Shown in pieces: positions 33,587 through 41,326 of a DNA stretch of 64,000 nt. The stretch is from JAEUOS01 sp965279115. Lineage in GTDB: Bacteria > Pseudomonadota > Gammaproteobacteria > Burkholderiales > JAEUOS01. Made by a program: the position numbers and the translations under genes. Each line of letters begins with the position of its first letter. The first letter of the stretch is position 1. The notes under the pieces are model-generated. The model worked only from the letters and a program-made list of their open reading frames with translations. It did not search any database and was not told where the DNA came from. The stretch covers positions 5,394,001 to 5,458,000 of the forward strand of contig OZ257137.1 of the NCBI GenBank assembly GCA_965279115.1, read 5' to 3'.

Positions 33587-33616
33587 TTGGCCTGACCACT
33601 TGACCAATGTGGCCAA
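33587..33616. promoter_or_regulatory. Operator-like dyad in the divergent sugar-acid promoter region
   Basis: TTGACCA (33600-33606) and TGGCCAA (33610-33616) form an inverted repeat with a 3-base spacer and one mismatch; a further TTGGCC starts at 33587, and TGACCA occurs twice eight bases apart. The TGG-N-CCA type arms resemble FadR/FCD-type GntR operators. It lies between the divergent SDR and uxaA-like genes, at the predicted uxaA-like start point, so it could repress both directions. Confidence 0.5.
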
Positions 33617-33705
33617 CGAGCGGCGAACTTTAGAGGAATCGCCACTCGCGCGTCAAGGACATGCCGCAGGACATCTACACGAACGCAACCCCGTCAGGAG
33701 CCGCC

Positions 33706-35247
33706 ATGGGCGAGATCACCCCGCAGTTCATCCGTGCTGCAGCATTACGGCTCAACCCCAATGATGACGTCGTCATCGCGACCCGTGAGCTTGCTGCCGG
33801 CACCGCGATCGCCGGCGAGAACATCAGCACCAGCGAACGTATTCCGGCGGGGCACAAGGTGGCCACGCGTGCCGTTGCTGTGGGCGCACCGGTGCGGCGC
33901 TACAACCAGATCATCGGTTTTGCCACCCAGGAGATCGCCCCGGGGCAGCATGTGCATGTGCACAATATCGAGGTCAAGACCTTCGACCGCGACTATGCCT
34001 TCGGCACCGACGTCAAGGCCACAGCGCCGGCCAAGAAGCCCGCCACCTTCATGGGCATCCGCCGCGCTGACGGGCGGGTCGCCACGCGCAACTACCTGGG
34101 CGTGATTTCCACGGTCAACTGCTCGGCCACGGTGTCGCAGGCGGTGGCGCAGCATTTTTCCCGGCCCGGCGCGCTCGATGCGTTTCCGAATGTCGATGGC
34201 GTGGTCGCCCTGACCCATTCCAGCGGCTGCGGCATGGACTCCACCGGCGAGGGCATGGACGTGCTCCGCCGCACCATCGCCGGCTACGCCACGCATGCCA
34301 ACTTCGCCGGCGTGCTGCTGATTGGCCTGGGATGCGAGGCCAACCAGATGGGCGCGCTGATGATGGCGCAGGGTCTCAACGAGGGTGGTCTGCTGCACAC
34401 CATGAACATCCAGGACATCGGCGGTACCCGCAAGTGCATCGAGTGGGGCATCGCACGCGTGAACGAGATGCTGCCGATCGCCAACCAGGTCAGGCGTGAA
34501 CCGTGCCCGGCCAGCCACATCACCATCGGGCTGCAGTGCGGCGGTTCCGACGGCTATTCGGGCATCACAGCCAACCCGGCGCTGGGCGCGGCGGTGGACA
34601 TCCTGGTCTCGCATGGTGGCACGGCGATCCTCTCGGAGACGCCGGAAATCTACGGCGCCGAGCACCTGCTCACCCGGCGCGCGGTGTCGCGCGAAGTGGG
34701 CGAGAAAATCGTCACCCGCATCAAGTGGTGGGAAGACTACTGCGAACGCAACAAGGGCGAGATGAACAACAATCCCTCGCCAGGCAACAAGGCGGGCGGC
34801 CTGACGACGATCCTGGAGAAGTCGCTTGGCGCGGTGGCCAAGGGCGGTACCACCAACCTGGTCGGCGTCTACGAGTACGCCGAGCCGGTGACCGAAAAGG
34901 GCTTTGTCTACATGGATACCCCCGGCTACGACCCGGTGTCGGCCACCGGCCAGGTGGCCGGGGGCGCCAACCTGATCTGCTTCACCACCGGCCGCGGTTC
35001 GGCCTATGGCTGCGTGCCATCACCCTCGATGAAACTCGCGACCAACACGCCGCTGTACATGAAGCAGACCGACGACATGGACATCAACTGTGGCGAGATC
35101 CTCGACGGTGGTGCGACCGTGCAGGAACTGGGGCAGAAGATTTTCGAGCGGGTGCTGGAAATCGCCTCGGGCAGCAAGTCGAAGAGCGAGGAGTGGGGAT
35201 ACGGTCACCTTGAGTTCGCCCCCTGGATCATCGGCGCGACCATGTAG
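33706..35247 (+). CDS. UxaA-family altronate/galactarate-type dehydratase
   Basis: Protein of 513 residues with an N-terminal SAF-like domain (about residues 1-90) and the large altronate/galactarate dehydratase core. Conserved features include GVISTVNCSATV, HSSGCGMDSTGEG, GLGCEANQ, LQCGGSDGYSGITANPALG, NPSPGNKAGGLTTILEKSLG and TTGRGSAYGCVPSPSMKL, with cysteines expected to bind the iron cofactor. AGGAG lies seven bases before the chosen ATG; the ATG at 33661 has an unsuitable site. It dehydrates an aldonic or aldaric acid to a 2-keto-3-deoxy acid, which the divergent SDR and FAH-type hydrolase could process. Confidence 0.92.
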   Translation: MGEITPQFIRAAALRLNPNDDVVIATRELAAGTAIAGENISTSERIPAGHKVATRAVAVGAPVRRYNQIIGFATQEIAPGQHVHVHNIEVKTFDRDYAFGTDVKATAPAKKPATFMGIRRADGRVATRNYLGVISTVNCSATVSQAVAQHFSRPGALDAFPNVDGVVALTHSSGCGMDSTGEGMDVLRRTIAGYATHANFAGVLLIGLGCEANQMGALMMAQGLNEGGLLHTMNIQDIGGTRKCIEWGIARVNEMLPIANQVRREPCPASHITIGLQCGGSDGYSGITANPALGAAVDILVSHGGTAILSETPEIYGAEHLLTRRAVSREVGEKIVTRIKWWEDYCERNKGEMNNNPSPGNKAGGLTTILEKSLGAVAKGGTTNLVGVYEYAEPVTEKGFVYMDTPGYDPVSATGQVAGGANLICFTTGRGSAYGCVPSPSMKLATNTPLYMKQTDDMDINCGEILDGGATVQELGQKIFERVLEIASGSKSKSEEWGYGHLEFAPWIIGATM

Positions 35248-35270
35248 TCGAGGCGGGACTGCGCGAGCCG

Positions 35271-35276
35271 TAGAAT
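35271..35276 (+). promoter_or_regulatory. -10 element immediately before the cyclase start (possible leaderless transcript)
   Basis: TAGAAT matches the -10 consensus at five of six positions and ends seven bases before the ATG at 35283, so transcription would begin at or next to the start codon. No Shine-Dalgarno sequence fits between them. There is no good -35 at 17 bases. Confidence 0.4.
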
Positions 35277-35282
35277 CCCGCC

Positions 35283-36602
35283 ATGTTCACCGACCATCTC
35301 GCCGCCATCGTCGTCAGCATCGCGGCGCTCGGCATGGCGCTGGCCTTCTTTGTCGCCGACCGCGACTCGCCGACCAGCCGCATGCTGGCGTTGTTTCTCG
35401 CCTGCCTCGGCGCTTCGATCGCGGTGGACGTGCTGGTGGCTGTGCCGTATCGGTTACACCACGGAATCCCGGCCTGGCATGGCGTGTTCGCCTGGCCGCA
35501 AGTCGCCGCCGGCGTGTTCGCTTTCGAGTGGCTGCTGCGGGTGCGTCGCACCATTCCCGCCGGCTCCCTCAGGACCATCGGCGGCGATCGCTTGATCCGC
35601 ATGGCACAGGGCTTGATGATCCTGGGAGGCCTGATGGCGTTGATCCTGCCGGTGGAGCACTCCCTTTATTTTGCCAACGTGCTGGTGCTGCGTGAAGCGC
35701 TGGTGCAGCCGATGTTCTGGCTGTTTGCGACGCCGATGCTGCTGGCGGTCGTGTGCGGCGTGGCATCTGCGCTCCTGATGCTCAACCGCCGGCCGGATCG
35801 CGCGGAGGCCGTGCGCGGCCTCTCGTTCGCGCTCGGAGCGCCCTTCATGGCCGCGGCGAGTTTCCTGCCGACCTCGATCGCGCCCCTGTCCGGCATCATC
35901 GGCCTGATGACCCTGCTGGTGGGCGCGGTGCAGTATCACGTCACGCAAGGCCGGCGCGCGCAATTCATGGCGCGCTTCCTTGCCCCGCAGGTGGCACAAC
36001 TGGTAAGCCAGCGTGGCCTGAAGAGCGCCACCGATGAGCAGACCCTTGAGCTTTCGGTGGTGTGTTGCGACCTGCGCGGCTTCACGGCTTTTTCGGCCGG
36101 TACGTCATCCAAGCGTGTGATCCAGATCCTGCGCGAGTACTACGACGCCGTCGGCGAGGCGGCGGCTGCTTTCGGCGGCACCATCAAGGACCAGGCGGGC
36201 GACGGTGTGCTCATCCTGGTCGGCGCGCCGGTGCCGTTCGCCGACCACGCGCAGCGCGCCATCGACATGGCAATGCGCATCCGCGAGAGCGGCATGGCCG
36301 TCACCGCGCGCTGGTCGGACGGCGATCTCAACCTCGGGGTGGGGGTGGGCGTCGCGACCGGCTTCGTGACCGTCGGCGTGATTGGTGCCGCGTCGCGGCT
36401 CGAATACACTGCCGTCGGGCCTGCAGTCAATCTCGCCGCGCGCCTGTGTTCGGAAGCCGTGCATGGTGAAGTGCTGGTCGATGGCCGGACCAGCGAATGT
36501 CTGGATCATGGGGCGCAGCAGTGCAAGCTGGCGCGAGGCGAGACGCTTCGGCTCAAGGGATTCGCAGCCCCGGTGCAGAGCTATGTCCTGGCGCCGGCCT
36601 GA
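35283..36602 (+). CDS. Membrane-bound class III adenylate/guanylate cyclase
   Basis: Protein of 439 residues with six or seven N-terminal transmembrane segments (about residues 5-225) and a C-terminal class III cyclase domain (about 250-439). Metal-binding aspartates are D263 (CCDLRGF) and D307 (QAGDG), K302 occupies the adenine-selecting lysine position, and N383/R387 (VNLAAR) match the transition-state residues. The usual second adenine-selecting Asp is Glu374 (LEYTAVG), so ATP use is likely but not certain. The N-terminal membrane part does not match a sensor domain I can name. It is 35 bases after the uxaA-like stop and probably has its own promoter. Confidence 0.88.
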   Translation: MFTDHLAAIVVSIAALGMALAFFVADRDSPTSRMLALFLACLGASIAVDVLVAVPYRLHHGIPAWHGVFAWPQVAAGVFAFEWLLRVRRTIPAGSLRTIGGDRLIRMAQGLMILGGLMALILPVEHSLYFANVLVLREALVQPMFWLFATPMLLAVVCGVASALLMLNRRPDRAEAVRGLSFALGAPFMAAASFLPTSIAPLSGIIGLMTLLVGAVQYHVTQGRRAQFMARFLAPQVAQLVSQRGLKSATDEQTLELSVVCCDLRGFTAFSAGTSSKRVIQILREYYDAVGEAAAAFGGTIKDQAGDGVLILVGAPVPFADHAQRAIDMAMRIRESGMAVTARWSDGDLNLGVGVGVATGFVTVGVIGAASRLEYTAVGPAVNLAARLCSEAVHGEVLVDGRTSECLDHGAQQCKLARGETLRLKGFAAPVQSYVLAPA

Positions 36603-36631
36603 AGCAGCAAAACCAAAGAGGGGGAGACAAC

Positions 36632-37429
36632 ATGCAATGGCTTGCCATTGCCGGCCTGGCGGCGGCCCTGCTTGCAGGCTGTGCGACACAGGTGCCGGTT
36701 CCACCGGCGGCCGTACGGCAACTGGCGCCATCCGGCACCTTGCGCGCGGCCATCAACTTCGGCAACGCGGTATTGGCGCGCCGCAGCGCCGACGGACAAT
36801 TGAGCGGTGTGTCGGTCGACCTGGCCCGCGAACTTGGCCGCCGGCTCGGCGTTCCCGTGCAACTGGTGCCGTTCGAGGCGGCCGGCCGGGTCGTCGATGC
36901 GGTCAAGGCGGGCGCCTGGGATGTGGCCTTCGTGGCCATCGACCCGCTGCGCGGCAACGACATCGACTATTCGGCCGCCTACGTGGTGATCGAAGGCGCC
37001 TATGTGGTGCGGCAGGATTCGCCGATCCGCAGCAATGCCGAAGTGGACCGTCCGGGTGTGCGTGTAGCGGCCGGGCGTGGCAGCGCCTACGACCTGTACC
37101 TTTCGCGTGAACTCAGGAACGCGAAGATCGTGCATTCGACCACCTCGCAGAATGTGGTCGAGACATTCCTCAACCAGAATCTCGAGGTGGCCGCCGGCGT
37201 CAAACAGCAGGTGGAGGCCGATGTGCGCCGCATTCCCGGCCTGCGCCTGCTCGATGGCCGCTTCATGGTGATCAACCAGGCGATGGGCATTCCCAAGGGA
37301 CGCGAGACCGGGCTTGCCTACCTGCGCGGTTTTGTCGAGGAGATGAAGGCCTCGGGATTCGTGCGCGACGCGCTGGCCCGCCATTCCATCGAGGGAGCTG
37401 CCGTGGCACCGTCGGCGACAAGGCCCTGA
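36632..37429 (+). CDS. Solute-binding family 3-like lipoprotein
   Basis: Periplasmic binding protein of 265 residues. The signal ends in the lipobox LLAGC (Cys about residue 17), so it is probably anchored in a membrane. The fold is that of polar amino acid binding proteins: LRAAINFGNAVLARR, LSGVSVDLARELGRRLGVPVQLVPFEAAGRVVDAVKAGAWDVAF and a hinge region VRVAAGRGSAYDLYLSREL. GGGGAG precedes the ATG. No ABC permease or ATPase is nearby, so it is an orphan receptor, possibly linked to the cyclase 29 bases upstream. Ligand unknown. Confidence 0.82.
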   Translation: MQWLAIAGLAAALLAGCATQVPVPPAAVRQLAPSGTLRAAINFGNAVLARRSADGQLSGVSVDLARELGRRLGVPVQLVPFEAAGRVVDAVKAGAWDVAFVAIDPLRGNDIDYSAAYVVIEGAYVVRQDSPIRSNAEVDRPGVRVAAGRGSAYDLYLSRELRNAKIVHSTTSQNVVETFLNQNLEVAAGVKQQVEADVRRIPGLRLLDGRFMVINQAMGIPKGRETGLAYLRGFVEEMKASGFVRDALARHSIEGAAVAPSATRP

Positions 37430-37537
37430 GGGGAATACGCCAGCCCGGTACATGTTTACTGCAAGGGCCGTGGCCGCGCGCAGCATGTGCGCGCGTTGAC
37501 GGTATCGTTTTTTTGGGGATTTCAACCGGAGGACAAG

Positions 37538-39019
37538 ATGTTCATCGCAACACGATTCAAGCCGCTCGCGGCTGCCTGCCTGCTGGCGTTTGCGCCTGCC
37601 GTTTCAGTTGCGGCCGACGACGCCGAGGCGCTCTTGCGGCATGCGGAGCGCGCCATGGGGGCGGCGCAGGTCAAGTCGCTGCGCTTTGCCGGCAGCGGCA
37701 CTGGCGCCACCTTCGGCCAGGCCTACAAGCCCGGCGCAGCCTGGCCCAAGCTCAACTACTCGAGCTTCGCGCGGGTGGCCGATTACGAGAACGCCGCCCT
37801 GCGCGAGGACTTCGCGCGCAGCCGCGCCGAACCCAATGGCGGCGGTGCGGTACCGCTGCAAGGGTCCGGGGAGCAGCGCGCGAGCGCCTTCCTGCGTGGC
37901 ACCGACGCCTGGAACCAGGTGGGGCCTACCGCATTCGCCCCCGCTGCCGTGGCGCTTGACGTTCGCATCCACGACCTGTGGACAACCCCGCATGGCGTCA
38001 TCAAGGCCGCGCAGAAGAACAAGGCTACCGTCACCTTCCGTACCGAAGGCGGCAAATCGGTTGCGGCAGTGAGTTTCACCGAGCCCGGCCGGTTCACCGC
38101 CACGGCCTACATCAATGGGGACAACCTCGTCGAGCGCGTCGAGTCGAAAATGCCGCACCCGGTCATGGGTGACACGCTCACCATCACCAGCTATTCGGAG
38201 TACAAGGATTACAACGGCGTCAAGTTTCCCGCCCGCATGCGCCAGACCCAGGGCGGATTTCCGGTGCTCGATATCGAGATCAAGGAAGTCGCCGTCAATC
38301 AGCCTGCCGGCATCCAGACGCCGGACAACGTGCGCAACGCGACCGAGCGGGTTGCCGCCGAGAAGGTGGCTGACGGCGTCTGGTTCCTCGCCGGCGGTTC
38401 GCACAACAGTGTCGCCATCGAGATGAAGGACCACATGGTGCTGGTGGAGGCGCCGCTGTACGACGGGCGCAGCAATGCGGTGCTGGCCGAGGTCAAGAAA
38501 CTGGTGCCCGGCAAGCCGATCCGCTATGTGGTCAATTCGCACCACCATTTCGACCATGCCGGCGGATTGCGCAGCGCCGTGGCCGAAGGTGCGACCCTGT
38601 TCGTGAGTGCCGATGCCAAGCCGTATTTCGACAAGGTATTCGCCAACCCCAACCGCATCAGCCCCGACAGCATGGCCAAGTCGGGCAAGAAGGCGAAGAT
38701 CATCGCCTTCGGTACCGGCAAGCAGGCAAAGAAGGTTTTCACCGACGGCAGCCGCAGCTTCGAAATCCATTCGATCGCCGACAGCGTGCATGCCGAGGGC
38801 TTCAACATGGTCTACCTGCCCAAGGAGAAGCTGCTGATCGAGGCCGACGCCTACACACCGCTGCCGCCGAACGCACCGCCGCCCACGCCGGTAAATGGCA
38901 ACCATGCCAACCTGGCGCAGAACATCGAACGCCTGAAGCTTGACGTCGAGCGCATCCTGCCCCTGCATGGCCGGGTGGTGCCGCTCGCGGAATTGCACCG
39001 CACCATCGGGCGCAAGTAA
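37538..39019 (+). CDS. Secreted metallo-beta-lactamase-fold hydrolase
   Basis: Protein of 493 residues with a Sec signal peptide (LAAACLLAFAPAVSVAA). The N-terminal half (about residues 25-270) is a beta-rich domain of a type found before MBL domains; the C-terminal half carries the metal motif SHHHFDHAGG (around residue 340), a later His in SVHAEG and Asp in EADAY, and a His in LPLHGRV. GGAGGA lies five bases before the ATG. The substrate is unknown; family relatives hydrolyse esters or lactams or act on quinol-like compounds. A rho-independent terminator follows. Confidence 0.85.
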   Translation: MFIATRFKPLAAACLLAFAPAVSVAADDAEALLRHAERAMGAAQVKSLRFAGSGTGATFGQAYKPGAAWPKLNYSSFARVADYENAALREDFARSRAEPNGGGAVPLQGSGEQRASAFLRGTDAWNQVGPTAFAPAAVALDVRIHDLWTTPHGVIKAAQKNKATVTFRTEGGKSVAAVSFTEPGRFTATAYINGDNLVERVESKMPHPVMGDTLTITSYSEYKDYNGVKFPARMRQTQGGFPVLDIEIKEVAVNQPAGIQTPDNVRNATERVAAEKVADGVWFLAGGSHNSVAIEMKDHMVLVEAPLYDGRSNAVLAEVKKLVPGKPIRYVVNSHHHFDHAGGLRSAVAEGATLFVSADAKPYFDKVFANPNRISPDSMAKSGKKAKIIAFGTGKQAKKVFTDGSRSFEIHSIADSVHAEGFNMVYLPKEKLLIEADAYTPLPPNAPPPTPVNGNHANLAQNIERLKLDVERILPLHGRVVPLAELHRTIGRK

Positions 39020-39033
39020 CTGGGCAGCAAGCG

Positions 39034-39067
39034 AACGCCGGGTCGCGAGGCCGGGCGTTTTGTTTTT
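39034..39067 (+). terminator. Rho-independent terminator after the MBL-fold gene
   Basis: AACGCCGG pairs with CCGGGCGTT through an 8-bp stem with one bulged G and a 9-base loop; a T-rich tract TTTTGTTTTT follows. It separates the MBL-fold gene from the convergent GntR regulator. Confidence 0.75.
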
Positions 39068-39081
39068 CGGCGCGCCGTGAT

Positions 39082-39744
39082 TTAGTGCGTCGTGTCGCCC
39101 AGGCGCGGCGTTTGCGCCAGGCGCTCAAGCACCCGGCTGCTCAGCCGGGCGTTGTGGTCGCGCATCGCGGCGTAGGCTCCGGCACCGTCCGAGTCGAGGA
39201 TGGCCCGTACCACGCTTTCGTGCTCCGCATGCGAGACCTCGAGGCGTTTCTCGGTACCGCTTTGCGCCTGGCGGAATGCGCTGAGCCTGTCGCGCAGGCC
39301 GCGCACCATGCCGGCGATGGTGTTGTTGTGCGTGCCTGCACAAATCAGGTCGTGGAACTTGCGGTTCTGCGCGAGATAGCCAGCCTGGTCGGCCGCCGCC
39401 ACCATGCGCTGCGCCTGGTCGTGCATGCGCTCGAGCTGTTTTTTTTCGAGGGTCGACATGCGCTGTGCGGCCAGTTGTGCGCACAGGGCTTCGACCTCGC
39501 ATTCGGCTTCCAGCATGTCGGTCAATTCGGTGATTCCGATGTTCGCCACCACCCCGCCGCGCCGCGGTATCAGCTCTATAAGGCCACGTGCACCCATTTC
39601 ACGCAGGGCTTCTCGCACCGGGGTTCGGGAAACCTGAAAGCGGTCGGCGAGCAACTGTTCGTCCAGCTTGGTGCCCGGTTGCAGGGCGCCATTGACGATT
39701 TCTTCCGCAAGGCTGTGGAAGATGCGCGCGGCGATGGTGGGCAT
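39082..39744 (-). CDS. GntR-family transcriptional regulator, FCD/FadR type
   Basis: Regulator of 220 residues. The N-terminal winged helix is visible as LHEQ-type LDEQLLADRFQVSRTPVREALREMGARGLIELIPRRGGVV (about residues 28-70), followed by an all-helical FCD ligand-binding domain from about residue 80 with an acidic/histidine set (DQAGYLAQNRKFHDLI, HAEHESVVRAI). Such proteins usually repress catabolic genes for organic acids. It lies 25 bases from the VOC gene on the same strand, and a divergent FAH/TctC pair is transcribed away. The palindromic GTATAC elements at 40240-40268 are its likely target. The start at 39744 is preferred over a longer version that would overlap the VOC gene. Confidence 0.88.
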   Translation of the reverse strand: MPTIAARIFHSLAEEIVNGALQPGTKLDEQLLADRFQVSRTPVREALREMGARGLIELIPRRGGVVANIGITELTDMLEAECEVEALCAQLAAQRMSTLEKKQLERMHDQAQRMVAAADQAGYLAQNRKFHDLICAGTHNNTIAGMVRGLRDRLSAFRQAQSGTEKRLEVSHAEHESVVRAILDSDGAGAYAAMRDHNARLSSRVLERLAQTPRLGDTTH

Positions 39745-39769
39745 GGCGTGTTGCCTGGCGTCCCGCGTA

Positions 39770-40186
39770 TCAGGCCTTGTCGGACTGTGCGGGCACGACG
39801 TCCTTGACAGCGCCTTTCCAGCCACTTTCGGTGATGTCGAAGACGATCTTCTCCGGGGTGCGGTACTTCACCTCGTAATAGACGTTCGGGTCCTTCTCCT
39901 TGCGGCCGGTCAGGTAAGTGCCGCCGGCAGCCTTGATCTGCGACTCCGCTTCCTCGAGGTTGTCCACCCACATGCCGAAATGGATGACGCCACAGTAGCC
40001 CTTGGGAAACCCGCCTGGCACGGGTTCATCCTTGAAGTCGAGAAGGGCGACGTTCATGACGCCGTCGGTCATGTAGACACCGCGCATGGCGCGCCCGGCG
40101 CGCGTCATGCCGAAGGCCTGCTCGAAGAAGGTGGCGGCGGCCTCGGGGTCGGTAACAGACAGGGCGATGTGGCGGAGCTTGGCCAT
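39770..40186 (-). CDS. VOC-family protein (glyoxalase/dioxygenase fold)
   Basis: Protein of 138 residues with the vicinal oxygen chelate fold. The first beta-alpha-beta-beta-beta unit starts KLRHIALSVTDPEAAATFFEQAF with His6 as a likely metal ligand; GVIHFGMWVDNLEEAE supplies a second His and YYEVKYRTPEKIVFDIT the terminal acidic ligand. AAAGGAAC precedes the ATG. Members include glyoxalases, epimerases and extradiol dioxygenases; the specific role is open. It is the first gene of the transcript leading into the GntR regulator and is controlled by the promoter at 40230-40258. Confidence 0.85.
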   Translation of the reverse strand: MAKLRHIALSVTDPEAAATFFEQAFGMTRAGRAMRGVYMTDGVMNVALLDFKDEPVPGGFPKGYCGVIHFGMWVDNLEEAESQIKAAGGTYLTGRKEKDPNVYYEVKYRTPEKIVFDITESGWKGAVKDVVPAQSDKA

Positions 40187-40229
40187 GGGAGTTCCTTTCT
40201 TTCGCAGGGGTTGACAGCGTGTATTCCAG

Positions 40230-40268
40230 ATACTAGTGTATGTATACATGATCGTCAATTCGTATACG
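40230..40268 (-). promoter_or_regulatory. Promoter of the VOC-gntR operon with overlapping GTATAC operators
   Basis: On the minus strand, TTGACG (40253-40258) and TAGTAT (40230-40235) are 17 bases apart, matching the sigma70 consensus at five and four positions. The spacer holds the perfect palindrome ATGTATACAT (40240-40249), and a second palindrome CGTATACG lies at 40261-40268, its centre 20 bases away, about two helical turns. This suggests cooperative binding of a dimeric repressor, most likely the GntR protein encoded by this operon. Confidence 0.65.
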
Positions 40269-40367
40269 TCAGTGTCCTTCTGCGACTGCGCAGGGGATGC
40301 GGCTCAGGGAGTTCGTTCCCCGTAAGCGACAAGGCGTTCTCCCCACATCTCGAACGGAAGGCAGGAC

Positions 40368-41291
40368 ATGGTCTGGTTGGCATTGGCGACAATCGAACGC
40401 ACGAACGGGCGTGGCGCGGCCTGGGTCCACAAGGGCGTGCCCTATGACATGGCCGCGGTGGCCCAAGTGCTGAGGGCGGTCTTTCCGGCGGTGTTGAACG
40501 GCGGTGTCGCCGCCGCGCTGGCAGCTTGGGAATCGCTCGATTTGCAGGCCATCGCCCGAGGCGTGGCCGAAGCCTCATCGGACGGGCGGCTGCAGCCGCT
40601 CGAACCCGGTAGCTACCGCCTTTGCGCGCCCTATGAACCGGGGCGCATTTTTGCCACCGCTTCGAACTATTACGAGCATGCGCGCGAGATGGGCACCAAG
40701 CTTGCCGAGCGCAGCGAGAGTTCGCCCTATGTCTTCATGAAGGCGGAAACTTCAATCGCCGACCCCGGTGCGGCAGTGGTCAAGCCCCGTGAGGTGCAGC
40801 GCCTTGACTGGGAGGTGGAACTGGGTGTGGTCATCGGCCGTGGCGGCCGCCACATCTCGCGCGAAAATGCGCTCTCGCATGTGGCGGGTTACGTGGTGTT
40901 CAACGATGTGTCGGCGCGCGACCTGACGCGCCGTACCGACTACCCGTTCTCCCACGACTGGTTCCGCGGCAAGAGCTTCGACACCTTCGGGCCCATGGGG
41001 CCGTGGCTGGTGCCACGCGACTGCCTGGGCGATCCTTCGACCTTTCAACTGACGCTGGATGTCAATGGAGAGCGCATGCAGGACGGTAGCGCGGGCGAGA
41101 TGATCTTCGATACCGCCGAGCAGATCGCCTACCTGTCGCGCATCACCAGCCTCAAACCCGGTGATCTGATCGCCACCGGCACGCCCACCGGCGTGGGCAT
41201 GGGGCGCGGCCTGTTCCTCAAGGCAGGCGACGTGATGCGCGCCTCCATCGAAGGCATCGGCAGTATCGAGAACCCGGTGGTGGACGAATGA
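40368..41291 (+). CDS. Fumarylacetoacetate hydrolase-family protein
   Basis: Protein of 307 residues with the FAH fold. Metal ligands are E149 and E151 (DWEVELGVVIG) and the Asp of VFNDVSARD; the loop ATGTPTGVGMGRG and GDVMRASIEGIGSIENPV complete the family pattern. A non-catalytic N-terminal domain of about 85 residues precedes the core. It differs from the FAH-family protein at 31797 in sequence and neighbours. Its start is divergent from the VOC-gntR operon across 181 bases that hold the GTATAC operators, so it is probably regulated together with that operon. The TctC gene follows with a short overlap region. Confidence 0.87.
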   Translation: MVWLALATIERTNGRGAAWVHKGVPYDMAAVAQVLRAVFPAVLNGGVAAALAAWESLDLQAIARGVAEASSDGRLQPLEPGSYRLCAPYEPGRIFATASNYYEHAREMGTKLAERSESSPYVFMKAETSIADPGAAVVKPREVQRLDWEVELGVVIGRGGRHISRENALSHVAGYVVFNDVSARDLTRRTDYPFSHDWFRGKSFDTFGPMGPWLVPRDCLGDPSTFQLTLDVNGERMQDGSAGEMIFDTAEQIAYLSRITSLKPGDLIATGTPTGVGMGRGLFLKAGDVMRASIEGIGSIENPVVDE

Positions 41292-41326
41292 ACATCCAAA
41301 CGAGCGCACGGAAAGGAAGGATCGGT

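Noticed and set aside
37475..37495. CGCGCGCA...TGCGCGCG hairpin before the MBL-fold gene
   Set aside because: The stem is only alternating GC with a T run starting 12 bases later, too far for an intrinsic terminator; such repeats are common in GC-rich DNA.
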